Shown: piece after piece, positions 26,584-36,339 of the stretch | Position numbering within the stretch: position 1 is the stretch's first letter | Layout of the letters: each line of letters starts with the position of its first letter | From: Paracoccaceae bacterium | Lineage (GTDB): Bacteria; Pseudomonadota; Alphaproteobacteria; Rhodobacterales; Rhodobacteraceae | Direction: 5' to 3' | DNA: 52,626 nucleotides | Assembly (NCBI GenBank): GCA_014872815.1 | Contig: WKFK01000004.1 | Span: forward strand, 1 to 52,626 | The notes under the pieces: model-generated | What the model was told of the DNA's origin: nothing | Database searches by the model: none | Seen by the model: only the letters and a program-made list of their open reading frames with translations | Made by a program: the position numbers and the translations under genes

Positions 26584-27021
26584 TCAGCTGAGCAGAGCGC
26601 CCATATGACGCATCGCGAGCGCGTAGCCATTAACGCCAAAGCCGGCGATCACTCCTTCAGCCCGTTCAGAGACAAAACTGTGGTGACGGAAGGCTTCGCG
26701 TTTGTGGATGTTGGAAATATGCACCTCCAACACGGGACCTTCAAAGGTGTTGAGCGCGTCAAGAATGGCCACCGAGGTATGGCTGTAGGCGGCGGGGTTG
26801 ATGATGATGCCCGCCGCCTCTTCGCGCGCGTCGTGGATCATCTCGACAATTTCACCTTCGTGGTTGGACTGCAGCAGCTTCACAGACAAGCCAACCTCTT
26901 TGCCGACCTTGGCGCAATCGGATACGATGTCTTCAAGCGTCTCCGTCCCGTAAATGTCAGTTTGCCGCTTGCCCAAGAGGTTCAGGTTGGGGCCGTTCAG
27001 AATGTAGATTGTCTTGCTCAT
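26584..27021 (-). CDS. aroQ: 3-dehydroquinate dehydratase, type II
   Basis: A 145-residue type II dehydroquinase of the shikimate pathway; the family forms dodecamers. The N-terminus [22 protein letters not shown] carries the catalytic Arg/Tyr lid. [35 protein letters not shown] and a GFGVNGY block supply the active-site Asn, His and Arg. The ATG at 27021 has GAGG seven bases upstream; a 72-residue upstream extension has no family match. The gene is 62 bases downstream of the AsnC-family regulator gene on the same strand and faces tex across its terminator. Confidence 0.97.
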   Translation of the reverse strand: MSKTIYILNGPNLNLLGKRQTDIYGTETLEDIVSDCAKVGKEVGLSVKLLQSNHEGEIVEMIHDAREEAAGIIINPAAYSHTSVAILDALNTFEGPVLEVHISNIHKREAFRHHSFVSERAEGVIAGFGVNGYALAMRHMGALLS

Positions 27022-27083
27022 ATCCGAGCCTCGCTTCTGCTGTCGGCTTCGAAGTAGACGGAAAACCCCTCTGGGAGCAAGGT

Positions 27084-27524
27084 TTAGGACTTCAGGTCGC
27101 GCAGGATCACATTGGTTTGTGCCGAACTTACCGCAGGCAGGGTGAAGAGAAACTCCTCCAGAAAACGGTTGTAGGCCTCGATATCCGTACACCGCACGCG
27201 CATGTGGTAATCTGCCGTGCCGGTAGTAGCAAAACACATGCGGATTTCCTCGCGTGCGGTCACCGCTTCGATGAAGCGTTTAAGGTTTGCGGGATCATGA
27301 CGGGTGAGTTGTACGTGCACAATGGCGTGGAACGTGAAGCCGAGTTTTTCCTGGCTGAGACGCGCACCATATCCCGCGATCAGCCCGGCCTCCTCAAAGG
27401 CACGAATGCGGCGCCAGCACGCGGAGGTCGACATGCCCACTTCAGCTGCCAAATCCGCATTGGATAGGCGGCAATCCTTTTCCAATAGGGCGAGAAGTTT
27501 GCGATCTTTCGAATCGAGATTCAT
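27084..27524 (-). CDS. Lrp/AsnC-family transcriptional regulator
   Basis: A 146-residue regulator. The N-terminal helix-turn-helix is [24 protein letters not shown] (residues about 18-42), followed by the RAM/AsnC ligand-binding domain ([14 protein letters not shown] and [18 protein letters not shown]). It is divergent from the indolepyruvate oxidoreductase gene across 127 bases. It probably senses an amino acid or 2-oxo acid and controls that gene; the effector is unknown. aroQ follows on the same strand. Confidence 0.92.
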   Translation of the reverse strand: MNLDSKDRKLLALLEKDCRLSNADLAAEVGMSTSACWRRIRAFEEAGLIAGYGARLSQEKLGFTFHAIVHVQLTRHDPANLKRFIEAVTAREEIRMCFATTGTADYHMRVRCTDIEAYNRFLEEFLFTLPAVSSAQTNVILRDLKS

Positions 27525-27537
27525 GGCATTACGTTCC

Positions 27538-27607
27538 GTTTTTCCGTTCTAACGCGAAACAGTAATTCGGTACTTGCACGAAATCCAGGGGAACTGAAAC
27601 GGAAAAC
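27538..27607. promoter_or_regulatory. Inverted-repeat pair between AsnC regulator and oxidoreductase genes
   Basis: GTTTTTCCGTT (27538-27548) and AACGGAAAAC (27598-27607) are inverted copies, apart from one extra T, about 50 bases apart. Spaced inverted boxes are common in Lrp-family control, because the octamer wraps DNA. No promoter hexamers stand out. Confidence 0.4.
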
Positions 27608-27651
27608 CGCCTGTCTTGTGAGACAATGCCACAATTCAGGAGGAGCGCGCG

Positions 27652-30600
27652 ATGACCCAAGCCAGCCACGATTTTCAAAGCTATGCCCTATCGGATCGGT
27701 ACGACCAAACAGAGGGGCGGGTGTTTCTGACCGGCACGCAAGCCCTTGTGCGGATCATGTTCGACCAGGCGCGGCGTGACCGAGACGCCGGGCTCAACAC
27801 CGGCGGCTTCGTGTCCGGTTATCGTGGCTCTCCTCTGGGCGGTTTGGATTTGGAGTTCTGGCGGGAGCGCAATCGCACCAAAGAACAAAACATCACCTTC
27901 ATGCCCGCGGTGAACGAAGACCTTGGCGCCACAGCTGTTTTGGGAGCCCAGCAAGCCACGCTGGACCCGAATTGCGACGTCGAGGGGCTGTTCTCCATGT
28001 GGTACGGCAAAGGCCCGGGCGTTGATCGCTCTGGCGACGCTCTCAAACACGGCAATGCCTATGGTTCCTCCCCCAAAGGCGGTGTGCTGGTTGTGGCGGG
28101 TGACGACCACGGATGTGTCAGTTCCTCGATGCCGCATCAATCCGATGTGGCCTTCATGTCTTGGTTCATGCCGACGCTAAACCCGGCGAGCGTGGATGAA
28201 TATCTCGCGTTTGGCGAATACGGCATCGCGCTCAGTCGTTTTTCTGGCACCTGGGTTGGTTTTAAGGCGATTTCTGAAACGGTGGAGTCCGGCCGGTCTG
28301 TGGAGTTGCAGGCCGACCGCAAGTTCGTACTTCCAGAATTCAACATGCCAGCGGGGGGGCTGCACGTACGCCCGAGCGATCTGCCCAGCCCTGAAATCGA
28401 GACACGCATTGGGCACAAGCTACGCGCGGTGGAGGCCTTTGTGGAGGCCAACCCAATTGACCAGCGGATTTACGATATCCCGGAGGCGACGTTCGGGTTC
28501 GTGACCACCGGCAAGGGCCATCTGGATTTGATGGAGGCGCTGCGCCTCTTGGGGCTCGACGAGGCGGCTTGTCGCCGCCTTGGTATCGACATCTATAAGG
28601 TCGGCATGGTTTGGCCGCTTGCGCGTCGCGATGCGTTGGCCTTTGTGCGCGGCAAGACTGAGGTGCTGGTTGTCGAGGAAAAACGCGGCATTATCGAGAG
28701 CCAGTTTAAGGAATATTTCTATGACTGGCCGGGAGATAAACCCAAGAAGATGGTTGGCAAACATCGCGCCGTTGGTGATCCGCTTTTGCCATGGACCGGT
28801 GAGCTGTCCCCCAAGATGCTGGTGCCAGTGGTGGCTGAGCGGTTGGCACGTCTTTTCCCAGATGAAGGTCTGCTTGAAAAGGCCGCCGCACTCACCGAAG
28901 AACAGCCGCCGGTGTTGCACGTGGAAGGTGCCAACCGAACGCCCTATTTCTGCTCCGGCTGTCCACACAACACCTCCACCAAATTGCCCGATGGGTCTAA
29001 GGCTATGAGCGGCATTGGCTGCCACGTCATGGCAAGCTGGATGAACCGTGAAACCGGGGGCTATGCCCAGATGGGTGGCGAGGGTGTGCCTGTAGCAGTT
29101 GCGCAAAAGTACAACGGCAACAAACATATCTTCCAGAATCTCGGGGAAGGTACCTGGTATCATTCGGGTTCTTTGGCCATTCGTCAGGCCGTAGCCGCCA
29201 ATGCCAACATCACGTACAAAGTGTTATTCAATGACGCAGTTGCCATGACTGGTGGACAGCCTGTGGATGGCCCGGTGTCGGTACACGGCATCGCCTGGAA
29301 CGCCCGCGCCGAAGGCGTTGCGCGGATCGCCCTGGTCAGTGACGACATCTCCAAGTTTTCCAAAGCAGACTTCCCGCCAGACACGTCCTTCCACGATCGT
29401 AAAGACATGGATCCTGTGCAGCGCGAATTGCGCGACATCGAAGGCGTGACCCTGCTGATTTACGAGCAAACTTGCGCGACGGAAAAACGCCGTCGCCGCA
29501 AACGCGGAAAGATGGAAGATCCCGATACGTTTGCGTTCATCAACGAGTTGGTTTGTGAGGGCTGCGGCGACTGTTCCAAAGCCTCCAACTGTCTTAGCGT
29601 GGAGCCGGTGGAAACCGAGTTTGGACGTAAACGTCAGATCAATTTGAGCACTTGCAACAAGGACTATTCCTGCGTGGACGGTTTCTGTCCGAGTTTTGTG
29701 ACTGTAACCGGTGCAAGGCGGCGCAAGAAGGACGGCGCGAATGTCGATGTGGTTAACCTGCTGTCTAAGGTGCCTGCACCTAGCGTGCCCTTGCTAGACA
29801 AGCCGTTTGACCTGCTCGTCACAGGTGTGGGTGGCACAGGAGTTGTGACCGTTGGTGCGTTGATCACCATGGGGGCGCATCTGGAAGGGCTGGGCAGTTC
29901 CGTGCTCGACTTCACTGGTTTCGCACAGAAGTTTGGCACTGTCCTGAGCTACATCCGTCTTGGAACCAGTCCTGCAGCGGTCAATCAGGTGCGTATCGAA
30001 AGCGGTGCGGCGGACGCGGTTATCGGCTGTGACGTGGTGGTGAGTTCCGCGCCCAAAGCCAGTGTGCATTATCGCAAAGGCGCGCAGGTGGTGCTTAACA
30101 CCGCAGAGATGCCAACGGGTGATCTGGTCCTGAACCGAGACGCCGACCTGAAAGTAGGTGTGCGGGAAGAGATTATTCGTAAGGCAGTGGGCACCGAAAA
30201 TGTGCGCGCGCTGGACGCGAATAAGATGGCCGAGTTGATCATGGGAGACAGCGTGTTTGCCAACGTGATGATGCTTGGTTTTGCCTATCAGCGAGGATTG
30301 GTGCCAGTGAGCGAAGTGGCATTGAAGCAGGCAATCCTGCTCAACGGTGTCGCCGTTGAGAAAAACACCAAGGCCTTCGATATTGGCCGTGTTTTGGCCC
30401 ATGACCCGGAGGCCATCCCGCTGGAAACGCCGCGTGTTGCGGAAACGGCGGCCACAGTGATTGCCAAGCGGGTAGCGTTTTTGGCTGACTACCAAAATGC
30501 CAAATATGCTGCGCGGTTTGAGGCACGCATGACTAAACTGGCGCAAGTGCTGCCGGAGGATTTGCTGATCGAAGCGGCAAAGTCCCTATGTAAGCTCATG

Positions 30601-31065
30601 GCTTACAAAGACGAATACGAAGTTGCACGCTTGCACATGGATGCCGCATTTGCAGAGCGGCTGAACGAAGAGTTCGAGGGCGATTTCAAGGTGAACTATC
30701 ATATGGCGCCGCCGTTGTTGCCATTGGGTCGTGATGCGCAGGGGCGATCTAGGAAGGTCAAATTGGGGGCATGGATGCAGCCTTTGTTAGGGGCGCTTTC
30801 CAAGGCGCGCGGGGTGCGTGGATCGCTCTTGGATCCGTTCCGTTTCAGTGCGGACAGAAAGCTGGATCGGGAGCTACTTGAGTGGTTTGAGTGCGTATTG
30901 GATCTCGTTGAGCGCGGATACAGCAAAAAGGACCGTGATACGTGCTGGGCGCTTTTGACCGCGCCGAAGGAAATTCGCGGATATGGCGTTGTGCGCGAAG
31001 AAGCCGCAGAAGGCGTACGCAAGAGTGCAATGATGCTGGAAACCATGCTGTCGGCGAAAGTCTAA
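27652..31065 (+). CDS. Indolepyruvate ferredoxin oxidoreductase, fused subunits
   Basis: A 1137-residue fused 2-oxoacid:ferredoxin oxidoreductase that oxidatively decarboxylates aryl pyruvates from aromatic amino acids to acyl-CoA. The N-terminal pyrimidine-binding part has NTGGFVSGYRGSPLGGLD. A TPP-binding part follows around residue 430 with FCSGCPHNTSTKLPDGS and GIGCHVMASWM. An iron-sulfur stretch holds CEGCGDCSKASNC and a downstream CNKDYSCVDGFCPSF. The gamma-type domain begins near LLVTGVGGTGVVTVGAL. The start has AGGAGGAG. The family is oxygen-sensitive in anaerobes; fused forms occur in aerobic proteobacteria. Paired with a divergent AsnC regulator. Confidence 0.93.
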   Translation: MTQASHDFQSYALSDRYDQTEGRVFLTGTQALVRIMFDQARRDRDAGLNTGGFVSGYRGSPLGGLDLEFWRERNRTKEQNITFMPAVNEDLGATAVLGAQQATLDPNCDVEGLFSMWYGKGPGVDRSGDALKHGNAYGSSPKGGVLVVAGDDHGCVSSSMPHQSDVAFMSWFMPTLNPASVDEYLAFGEYGIALSRFSGTWVGFKAISETVESGRSVELQADRKFVLPEFNMPAGGLHVRPSDLPSPEIETRIGHKLRAVEAFVEANPIDQRIYDIPEATFGFVTTGKGHLDLMEALRLLGLDEAACRRLGIDIYKVGMVWPLARRDALAFVRGKTEVLVVEEKRGIIESQFKEYFYDWPGDKPKKMVGKHRAVGDPLLPWTGELSPKMLVPVVAERLARLFPDEGLLEKAAALTEEQPPVLHVEGANRTPYFCSGCPHNTSTKLPDGSKAMSGIGCHVMASWMNRETGGYAQMGGEGVPVAVAQKYNGNKHIFQNLGEGTWYHSGSLAIRQAVAANANITYKVLFNDAVAMTGGQPVDGPVSVHGIAWNARAEGVARIALVSDDISKFSKADFPPDTSFHDRKDMDPVQRELRDIEGVTLLIYEQTCATEKRRRRKRGKMEDPDTFAFINELVCEGCGDCSKASNCLSVEPVETEFGRKRQINLSTCNKDYSCVDGFCPSFVTVTGARRRKKDGANVDVVNLLSKVPAPSVPLLDKPFDLLVTGVGGTGVVTVGALITMGAHLEGLGSSVLDFTGFAQKFGTVLSYIRLGTSPAAVNQVRIESGAADAVIGCDVVVSSAPKASVHYRKGAQVVLNTAEMPTGDLVLNRDADLKVGVREEIIRKAVGTENVRALDANKMAELIMGDSVFANVMMLGFAYQRGLVPVSEVALKQAILLNGVAVEKNTKAFDIGRVLAHDPEAIPLETPRVAETAATVIAKRVAFLADYQNAKYAARFEARMTKLAQVLPEDLLIEAAKSLCKLMAYKDEYEVARLHMDAAFAERLNEEFEGDFKVNYHMAPPLLPLGRDAQGRSRKVKLGAWMQPLLGALSKARGVRGSLLDPFRFSADRKLDRELLEWFECVLDLVERGYSKKDRDTCWALLTAPKEIRGYGVVREEAAEGVRKSAMMLETMLSAKV

Positions 31066-31083
31066 GAGCGGTTCGCGAGAAAT

Positions 31084-31121
31084 AGGCAGGCGGTGAGGCA
31101 GAGATGTCCGCCGCCTTTTTT
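31084..31121 (+). terminator. Terminator after indolepyruvate oxidoreductase gene
   Basis: AGGC-A-GGCGG (31084-31093) pairs with CCGCCGCCT (31108-31116), nine pairs with one bulged A, followed by a T-run to 31121. Confidence 0.85.
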
Positions 31122-31143
31122 CGTGCGCGCATGTTCAAAAAGT

Positions 31144-31173
31144 AAAGCCCGGATGGCGGTCCATCCGGGCTTT
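31144..31173 (-). terminator. Terminator of the tRNA-Met transcript
   Basis: AAAGCCCGGATGG (31144-31156) and CCATCCGGGCTTT (31161-31173) form a perfect 13-base stem with a four-base loop. On the minus strand it starts nine bases beyond the tRNA 3' end and is followed by ACTTTTTG. Confidence 0.9.
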
Positions 31174-31181
31174 GGAATTCT

Positions 31182-31258
31182 TGGTGGCGGTACAGGGACT
31201 TGAACCCCGGACACGCGGATTATGATTCCGCTGCTCTAACCAACTGAGCTATACCGCC
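31182..31258 (-). tRNA. tRNA-Met (CAU), elongator type
   Basis: A 77-nt cloverleaf with encoded CCA. The acceptor stem is GGCGGTA/TACCGCC, the D stem GCTC/GAGC, the anticodon stem GCGGA/TCCGC around loop ATCATAA, and the T stem CGGGG/CCCTG with one G:U pair. G1:C72 is paired, so it is not an initiator. A CAU anticodon can also belong to tRNA-Ile2 (lysidine-modified). The GCGGA ATCATAA TCCGC arm matches what I recall of alphaproteobacterial elongator Met. Confidence 0.88.
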
Positions 31259-31427
31259 GTAAGTGAGGTGCGATTTAGGCCGTTCCTGGGGTGGGGTCAA
31301 GAGAGAAATCGCATCCGGTGCACAGGTTTTTGGTTTCGTAGATATCCGGCTCGTGACGGGTTTGTTGCGGTTGGTCTTGTGAGCTGTTCTTAGACCCTAA
31401 AGCTGTCTCATTGTGCCGCTAAAAACG

Positions 31428-31455
31428 AAAAGCCCCGACGATTGTCGGGGCTTTT
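31428..31455 (-). terminator. Terminator of pckA
   Basis: AAAAGCCCCGAC (31428-31439) and GTCGGGGCTTTT (31444-31455) form a perfect 12-base stem with a four-base loop 21 bases beyond the pckA stop. The minus strand continues CGTTTTTAG. Confidence 0.92.
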
Positions 31456-31476
31456 AAAGCTGCGCGCCTGTTTGAA

Positions 31477-33075
31477 CTAGCCGATCGCTGCTGCTTTCAC
31501 GTCCGCATCGATATATGGCAGGTATTGTTCGAAATTGTCAGCAAACATGCCAACCAGCTTGGCCGCTTGCGCATCGTAGGCGTCTTTGTCCGCCCAGGTT
31601 CCGCGTGGATCCAGCAGCGCATCGTCTACGCCCGGCACAGAGACCGGAACCTCGAAGCCGAAGTTGGCATCCTTGCGGAACTCAACGTGATTCAGGGAAC
31701 CATCCAGAGCCGCTGTCAGCAGCGCACGGGTGGCCTTGATTGGCATACGGGAGCCCGTGCCGTAAGCACCGCCGGTCCAGCCTGTGTTCACCAGCCAGCA
31801 TGTGGTGCCAAATTCAGCAATCTTTTTCCGCAAAAGCGCACCGTAAACTTCAGGGCGACGGGGCATAAATGGCGCGCCAAAACATGTCGAGAAAGCCGGG
31901 GTTGGCTCGGTCAAGCCACGCTCGGTGCCTGCCATTTTGGCGGTGAAGCCGGACAGGAAGTGGTACTCTGCCTGCGCCGGTGTCAGACGGGCCACAGGAG
32001 GCAGTACACCAAAGGCGTCACATGTCAGCATGATGACGTTTTTGGGGTGGCCGCCAAGGCCATTGTCCGACGCGTTCGGGATCGACTCCAGCGGATACGC
32101 ACAGCGCATGTTCTCTGTGAGGCTCTTGTCCTCAAAGTCGAGCTCTTTGGTTTCTTCGTCAAAAACCATGTTCTCGATGACAGTGCCGAACATCTTAGTG
32201 GTGGCGTAGATTTCTGGCTCGGCTTCCGAGTTCAGACCAATGGTCTTAGCATAACAGCCGCCCTCGAAGTTGAAGGTGCCTCGATCGGACCAACCATGTT
32301 CGTCGTCACCAATCAGGGTGCGGTTGGGATCTGCGGACAGGGTAGTTTTACCGGTGCCAGACAGGCCAAAGAACACAGCACTGTCGACCGGGTTATCTTT
32401 GGCGTGGTTGGCAGAACAGTGCATCGGCATGATGCCTTTTTCAGGCAGCAAGTAGTTCAGCAGACCAAAGACGGATTTCTTGTTTTCACCGGCGTATTCG
32501 GTGTTGCCGATCAGGATCATCTTTTTCTCGATGTTCACGGCGATCACAGTTTCGGTGCGGCAGCCGTGCTTGGCAGGATCCGCCTTGAAGCTCGGGCAAT
32601 TGATAATTGTGTAATCGGCCACAAAGCTGTCAAGCGCGTCCCGGTCCGGACGGCGCAGCAGGTGACGGATGAAGAGGTTATGCCATGCCAGTTCGTTCAC
32701 GACACGTACGTTGATGGCGTGGGTTGGATCGGCGCCAGCAGTCAGGTCCTGCACAAAATAGTCGCGGCCCTTCATGTGCTCCAGCATATCAGCATGCAGG
32801 CGGTCGAAGGCGTCAGATTCCATCGGGGCGTTGTTGTCCCACCAGATCGTGTCCTCGGTCATCGGGGTGCGGACGGTGAACTTGTCTTTAGGAGAGCGCC
32901 CTGTGAATTCGCCGGTGCTGACCAGAAAGGTGCCGCCGTTGCCGAGAGTACCCTCGCCACGCTTCAGCGCGGACTCAATGAGGGCTGGCTCCATAAAGTT
33001 GTAATAGACATTTCCCAGACCTTCGATCCCTTGATCTTGCAGGCGGAATTGCGGGTTTACCCGTCCAAATGTCAT
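31477..33075 (-). CDS. pckA: Phosphoenolpyruvate carboxykinase (ATP)
   Basis: A 532-residue ATP-type PEPCK, the entry step of gluconeogenesis (oxaloacetate to PEP). It has [17 protein letters not shown], the kinase-1a P-loop [18 protein letters not shown], the metal-binding [11 protein letters not shown], the [14 protein letters not shown] block and the C-terminal [21 protein letters not shown]. The start has AGGAG eight bases upstream. It is divergent from chvI. That neighbourhood is widespread in alphaproteobacteria, where ChvI-type regulators affect pckA. Terminator at 31428-31455. Confidence 0.98.
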   Translation of the reverse strand: MTFGRVNPQFRLQDQGIEGLGNVYYNFMEPALIESALKRGEGTLGNGGTFLVSTGEFTGRSPKDKFTVRTPMTEDTIWWDNNAPMESDAFDRLHADMLEHMKGRDYFVQDLTAGADPTHAINVRVVNELAWHNLFIRHLLRRPDRDALDSFVADYTIINCPSFKADPAKHGCRTETVIAVNIEKKMILIGNTEYAGENKKSVFGLLNYLLPEKGIMPMHCSANHAKDNPVDSAVFFGLSGTGKTTLSADPNRTLIGDDEHGWSDRGTFNFEGGCYAKTIGLNSEAEPEIYATTKMFGTVIENMVFDEETKELDFEDKSLTENMRCAYPLESIPNASDNGLGGHPKNVIMLTCDAFGVLPPVARLTPAQAEYHFLSGFTAKMAGTERGLTEPTPAFSTCFGAPFMPRRPEVYGALLRKKIAEFGTTCWLVNTGWTGGAYGTGSRMPIKATRALLTAALDGSLNHVEFRKDANFGFEVPVSVPGVDDALLDPRGTWADKDAYDAQAAKLVGMFADNFEQYLPYIDADVKAAAIG

Positions 33076-33218
33076 TATCTTACTCCTGTAGCCGCGTGTC
33101 CTGTTGCGGCGGTCCTTGATAGTCCTCGGGGAGAAATATTCTTGCGCGTCAGAACACCCCGAAGTGCGACAACGGCCTCATAACATGTCGAATATTAATA
33201 AGAACAGGACGGTTTGGC

Positions 33219-33270
33219 GCAGTTAGCGCAACCAAATGCAGGTTAGCGCAATCAAGTGTTCCGATCGGAA
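33219..33270. promoter_or_regulatory. Tandem repeats and palindrome in the pckA-chvI intergenic region
   Basis: The 375-base gap between pckA and chvI holds TTAGCGCAA at 33223-33231 and again at 33243-33251, exactly 20 bases (about two helical turns) apart. Both copies are followed by (C/T)CAA. A perfect 12-base palindrome TTCCGATCGGAA lies at 33259-33270. Same-face direct repeats fit a response regulator dimer, and ChvI is the nearest candidate. The rest of the gap is AT-rich near chvI and has no gene. Confidence 0.6.
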
Positions 33271-33450
33271 AGGGCGTACAGAGATTGTCGCCAAAAGTGA
33301 GACAATTTAGCCATTGCTCAAGGAATTTCTGGCCAAATAAGTCCGGTTTGTTACCCGAATCGCACTTTTGCGTTGATTGCCACAGCTTCAATTGCGCATA
33401 ATACCGCAAAAAAAGCAGACATAAAAAGAGCAGTAATAAGGATCCGTCGA

Positions 33451-34152
33451 ATGTCGAAAATTGCCCTTGTGGATGACGACAGGAATATCCTGACGTCGGT
33501 TTCTATCACCCTTGAGGCAGAGGGGTTTGAAGTCGAGACCTACAATGATGGCCAGCAAGCGCTGGACGCATTCAATAAAAAACTTCCCGACATGGCCGTG
33601 TTGGATATCAAGATGCCGCGCATGGATGGAATGGATCTGTTGCAGCGTTTGCGCCAGAAAACCAGTATGCCGGTTATTTTTCTCACCTCAAAAGATGATG
33701 AGATCGACGAGGTGCTTGGCCTGCGCATGGGCGCGGACGACTACGTGAAAAAGCCTTTCAGTCAGCGGCTGCTTGTGGAGCGCATTCGGGCATTGCTGCG
33801 TCGGCAGGAGGCCGTTGACGGGGAGATCGTTGGTGACACGGAAGACACCAAGATCATGGAGCGTGGTGAACTGACTATGGATCCGTTGCGCCACTCGGTG
33901 AGCTGGAAAGGTCAAGATGTCACGCTGACGGTGACTGAATTCCTTTTGTTACAAGCTCTTGCGCAGCGTCCAGGCTTTGTAAAAAGCCGTGACCAATTGA
34001 TGGATGTGGCCTACGACGATCAGGTCTACGTAGACGACCGTACAATTGACAGCCACATCAAGCGCCTTCGCAAGAAAATGCGCTCAGTGGACCGGGACTT
34101 CTCGGCAATTGAGACGCTCTACGGCATCGGTTATAGATACAACGAAGAGTAA
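33451..34152 (+). CDS. chvI: Response regulator ChvI (OmpR family)
   Basis: A 233-residue regulator. The receiver has acidic DDD at 8-10, phospho-acceptor Asp52 in [11 protein letters not shown] and Lys in DDYVKKPF. The OmpR-type winged helix runs from about 135 ([21 protein letters not shown]) to the C-terminal [16 protein letters not shown] and GIGYRYNE. The ATG at 33451 follows AAGGAT; an upstream extension has no homology. Followed 24 bases later by its kinase gene. Orthologues (ChvI, BvrR) sense envelope or acid stress and govern surface polysaccharide and central carbon genes. Confidence 0.95.
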   Translation: MSKIALVDDDRNILTSVSITLEAEGFEVETYNDGQQALDAFNKKLPDMAVLDIKMPRMDGMDLLQRLRQKTSMPVIFLTSKDDEIDEVLGLRMGADDYVKKPFSQRLLVERIRALLRRQEAVDGEIVGDTEDTKIMERGELTMDPLRHSVSWKGQDVTLTVTEFLLLQALAQRPGFVKSRDQLMDVAYDDQVYVDDRTIDSHIKRLRKKMRSVDRDFSAIETLYGIGYRYNEE

Positions 34153-34176
34153 CGACACAAGGCCGGAAGGACCAAC

Positions 34177-35871
34177 GTGCAAGACATGGCCCAAGGGCGG
34201 GACGGAGACGTTGTTTTGGGCGATGATTGGGTCGCTCCAGAAGCCAACGTTGAAGAAGAGCTGCAAGGCCGGCGCGAACGTCGCCGGCTTTTGCCGCTTG
34301 GGAAGTCGCCGCTAACCCGAAAAATCATTACCTTCAACATGATCGCGCTACTCGTGCTGGTTGCAGGTATTTTGTTTCTCAACAGCGCGCGCGACAGTTT
34401 CGCAGTGCAGCGTGCCACTGGCCTTGTCACTGAGGCGCGCTTGATCGCCGGGGCAATTGAGGCGCAATTGCCGTCTGGCGCTCCTGTGAATTTGGCGACG
34501 AATGACGGAGTGGATGTCGGTGCAACGCTTGAAAAGCTTCCGCTACAAGTCGGCACCACCGTCCATGTTTTTGATACGGCCGGTCGCGTTTCCGGGCAGA
34601 AAGAAGGAAAAGCCTCTGCGGAGGCGGCCGAGGTTTTCGCTGAACGTCCAGACGGCGCGCCGCTAACTTCGGCGCTAAACAAGATTTGGAGTTCTATCTC
34701 TGGTAAAGGGGATGTGTCAGAAGCCTCGGCTGATCAATTGAACAATCAGCTCAAAGGTATGGCGCAATCTGCTATCGCAGGTTCTGAAGCATTGGAGACG
34801 CTTGTCGCTTCCGATGGGGGGCATGTCTTTGCCATGGCCGTGCCTATTGAGCACAATGACGCTTCAGTTGGGGCGGTTGTCTTGACCAGTGCCTCCGGGG
34901 AGCTGGATCGCATGGTGAGTTCGGAGCGTGAGCGCGTCTTACAGATGTTCTTGATCGCAACCGTGGTCTCTGTCGGGCTGTCCATGGTTCTTGCGTCGAC
35001 CATTTCCAATCCATTGTCGGACTTGGCTGCTGCAGCTGAACTAGGCAGGGATAGCGATAGTCGAAAGGTGAATCCTGGACGCGTGCGCATTCCCGATTTG
35101 ACGGCGCGCCCTGACGAGATTGGGCGTTTATCCGGAGCCTTGCGTGGCATGGTTTCTGCTCTTTATGAACGTATCGACAGTAACGAACAGTTTGCCGCAG
35201 ACGTGGCGCATGAAATCAAAAACCCACTGGCGTCGCTTAGGTCTGCCGTTGGATCATTGCGCATGGTTAAGAAGGCAGAGCATCGCGATAAACTGCTCGA
35301 TGTAATTGAGCACGATGTACGCCGACTTGACCGTTTGGTGAGTGACATATCCAACGCGTCCCGTCTGGACAGCGAGTTGGTCAAGGAGGAAGAAGAGGTA
35401 TTTAACCTTCTGGGCATGGTTAACAACTTGTCTCAGTATTTGGGAGAAGACGCGAAAGGCAAGGGCATCGACTTCATTACTGATCTGCCAGACACTCCAA
35501 TTGAAATCACCGGTCTGGAGGCGCGTCTTGCGCAGGTGTTTGTGAATCTGATTACGAATGCGATCAGTTTTTGTGAAGACGGCGATGCCATTCGCGTTTG
35601 GGCGCGTAAACGCGAAAATAGAGTATTAGTCGTGGTTGAGGACACTGGTCCAGGTATCCCGGAACAGGCGCTAAATAAGATTTTTAATCGCTTCTATTCG
35701 CACCGTCCGGAAGCGCAGTTCGGCAACAACTCCGGTTTGGGGCTCGCAATTTCCAAGCAAATTGTCGAAGCACATGGCGGGGTCATTTGGGCCGAGAATA
35801 TCCGGCCGACCGATGCTGATGTTACATCTGAGCCGCTCGGCGCGCGGTTTGTCGTAGGATTGCCTGTGTGA
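34177..35871 (+). CDS. chvG: Sensor histidine kinase ChvG
   Basis: A 564-residue kinase. A long charged cytoplasmic N-terminus precedes a helix at about 50-68 (IITFNMIALLVLVAGILFL). A periplasmic sensor of about 190 residues and a second helix at about 255-280 follow. HAMP, then HisKA with FAADVAHEIKNPLASLRSA (His345), and an ATPase domain with VEDTGPGIPEQAL and NNSGLGLAISKQIVEAHGG complete it. The start is a GTG with AAGGA six bases upstream. Partner of ChvI. Its stop is three bases from hprK, so envelope sensing and PTS control are co-transcribed. Confidence 0.94.
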   Translation: MQDMAQGRDGDVVLGDDWVAPEANVEEELQGRRERRRLLPLGKSPLTRKIITFNMIALLVLVAGILFLNSARDSFAVQRATGLVTEARLIAGAIEAQLPSGAPVNLATNDGVDVGATLEKLPLQVGTTVHVFDTAGRVSGQKEGKASAEAAEVFAERPDGAPLTSALNKIWSSISGKGDVSEASADQLNNQLKGMAQSAIAGSEALETLVASDGGHVFAMAVPIEHNDASVGAVVLTSASGELDRMVSSERERVLQMFLIATVVSVGLSMVLASTISNPLSDLAAAAELGRDSDSRKVNPGRVRIPDLTARPDEIGRLSGALRGMVSALYERIDSNEQFAADVAHEIKNPLASLRSAVGSLRMVKKAEHRDKLLDVIEHDVRRLDRLVSDISNASRLDSELVKEEEEVFNLLGMVNNLSQYLGEDAKGKGIDFITDLPDTPIEITGLEARLAQVFVNLITNAISFCEDGDAIRVWARKRENRVLVVVEDTGPGIPEQALNKIFNRFYSHRPEAQFGNNSGLGLAISKQIVEAHGGVIWAENIRPTDADVTSEPLGARFVVGLPV

Positions 35872-35874
35872 CCT

Positions 35875-36339
35875 ATGACGCAGCGAGAGGATCTTTTCTC
35901 TGACAGGATAGGTGAAACCGCGGCAGAGAGTTTGTTGCATGGATCCTGTGTGTCAGATGATGGCCGCGCAGTTCTCATTGTTGGTGCTTCTGGCCGTGGT
36001 AAATCTGGCTTAGCTCTGCAATTGATGGGGTACGGTGCGAAATTGGTTTCTGATGATCAAACACTTGTGCGTCGGGAGGGCGCAAAGGTCATGGTCTCAG
36101 CGCCTGATACGACACGGGGTTTGATAGAGGCTCGAAGCGTGGGCATTCTTCGAGCCGATCCGATTCAAAACATTCCGTTGCATTTGGTCGTTGATCTGGA
36201 CCAAACCGAGAGTCAGCGGCTACCTCACCCAAGGCAAGTTCACGTTCTAGGAATGGGTTTTCCTTTGTTGTTTGGTGTTGATGCACCTCACTTCGCGGCT
36301 GCAATTCTACAGTTCCTGCGTCATGGGAGGCATACATAA
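35875..36339 (+). CDS. hprK: HPr kinase/phosphorylase, short alphaproteobacterial form
   Basis: A 154-residue catalytic-domain-only HprK that phosphorylates and dephosphorylates HPr on serine. It has LHGSCVSDDGRAVLIVGAS with P-loop GASGRGKSG, the SDDQTLV strand and IEARSVGILRA, corresponding to the family's IRGLGI-like signature. The Gram-positive N-terminal domain is missing, as usual in alphaproteobacteria. It follows chvG by three bases and abuts rapZ. Confidence 0.9.
   Translation: MTQREDLFSDRIGETAAESLLHGSCVSDDGRAVLIVGASGRGKSGLALQLMGYGAKLVSDDQTLVRREGAKVMVSAPDTTRGLIEARSVGILRADPIQNIPLHLVVDLDQTESQRLPHPRQVHVLGMGFPLLFGVDAPHFAAAILQFLRHGRHT

Noticed and set aside
31525..33183. Plus-strand 552-residue frame opposite pckA
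   Set aside because: Exact antisense of a highly conserved PEPCK gene; translated residues are typical of a GC-rich antisense shadow.
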